A model generated the notes under the pieces. It had not been told where the DNA came from. It searched no databases and was given only the letters and a program-made list of their open reading frames with translations. A stretch of 64,000 nucleotides of DNA from Bacteroidales bacterium (GTDB lineage: Bacteria > Bacteroidota > Bacteroidia > Bacteroidales > GCA-2748055). Numbering within the stretch: position 1 is the first letter of the stretch; each line of letters starts with the position of its first letter. Shown here piece by piece: positions 63,835 to 64,000 of this stretch. Both the position numbers and the translations under genes were made by a program. Location of the stretch: assembly GCA_029210725.1 (NCBI GenBank), contig JARGFM010000008.1, positions 62,001 to 126,000 of the forward strand. The letters are read 5' to 3'.

Positions 63835-64000
63835 TTAAGCTCTGATCCTGTCTTTGGGCCTTCTCTGTCTGGCGATGGACAGCTCCACAAACTCAACGAT
63901 CTTACCGGCAATATCCACTCCGGTCGATTTTTCAATCCCCTCCAGCCCGGGTGAAGAGTTTACTTCCAGGATCAGGGGGCCTCTTCTGGACAGGATTTGC
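63835..64000 (-). CDS. RimK-family alpha-L-glutamate ligase, C-terminal end (5' part outside the window)
   Basis: Reading the minus strand from the window edge gives about 54 residues ending in TAA (63835-63837). The block [19 protein letters not shown] is the closing ATP-grasp motif of RimK-type ligases, with the Mg-binding Glu and Asn residues (E-x-N). RimK adds glutamate to ribosomal protein S6; Bacteroidota homologs can act on other substrates. The C-terminus is Arg/Lys-rich ([12 protein letters not shown]). Most of the gene lies beyond the window. The adjacent desuccinylase-like gene is probably in the same operon. Confidence 0.88.
   Translation of the reverse strand, partial: QILSRRGPLILEVNSSPGLEGIEKSTGVDIAGKIVEFVELSIARQRRPKDRIRA

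Overview
The window looks like a chromosomal stretch from a member of the Bacteroidota, probably a free-living, polymer-degrading marine or sediment type. The evidence is SusC/SusD outer-membrane pairs, many lipoproteins with a Bacteroidota-style lipobox, a GH16 glucanase with a type IX secretion C-terminal domain, a NamZ-type muramidase, and TTTG-N18/19-TAnnTTTG-like promoter candidates. I saw no rRNA or tRNA genes, CRISPR arrays, insertion sequences or phage genes.

Layout. (1) 1-19854: a plus-strand accessory block. It has the C-terminal end of a SusD, a terminator, two long FG-GAP/VCBS + ASPIC/UnbV lipoproteins flanking a small lipoprotein, a third long lipoprotein, then a complete SusC-SusD pair, another terminator and a fourth long lipoprotein. 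The order SusD - hairpin terminator - approximately 1,100-residue double-propeller lipoprotein occurs twice. (2) 19865-27975: a FISUMP lipoprotein and a short VCBS protein (minus strand), a CuA-like cupredoxin plus NosR/NapH-like iron-sulfur membrane protein split by one in-frame TAG, a TPR-VCBS-ASPIC lipoprotein, and a C-GCAxxG-C-C family protein. (3) 28001-37784: a tightly coupled six-gene minus-strand operon for murein turnover: NamZ (GH171), amidase/golvesin-like protein, GT2, DUF4922, SpoIID/LytB and an AmpG-like MFS transporter. (4) 37865-48769: an FAD/Fe-S 2-hydroxyacid dehydrogenase, GH16 glucanase, PQQ-propeller lipoprotein, DoxX/TIM-barrel fusion, cold-shock protein, barrel-less TonB plug protein and S9 peptidase. 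(5) 48791-57484: an ABC-F ATPase, an SMP-30-like protein + sialidase-like protein + SSS symporter operon, then a phosphoesterase and a Cache-PAS-CBS-DUF294 regulator. (6) 57500-61405: a decayed signal-peptide remnant and a thiamine salvage operon (TonB receptor, PnuT-like transporter, thiamine diphosphokinase) behind a clear TPP riboswitch. (7) 61470-64000: a small membrane protein, an MscS channel, a succinylglutamate desuccinylase/aspartoacylase-family protein and the 3' end of a RimK-type ligase.

Three items deserve most attention: the repeated SusCD/terminator/double-propeller lipoprotein module, whose function is unknown; the single TAG that splits a CuA-like copper site from its NosR/NapH-like membrane partner; and the riboswitch-led thiamine operon, which is the firmest functional assignment in the window. 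All functions are from reading the sequence; no database searches were run.
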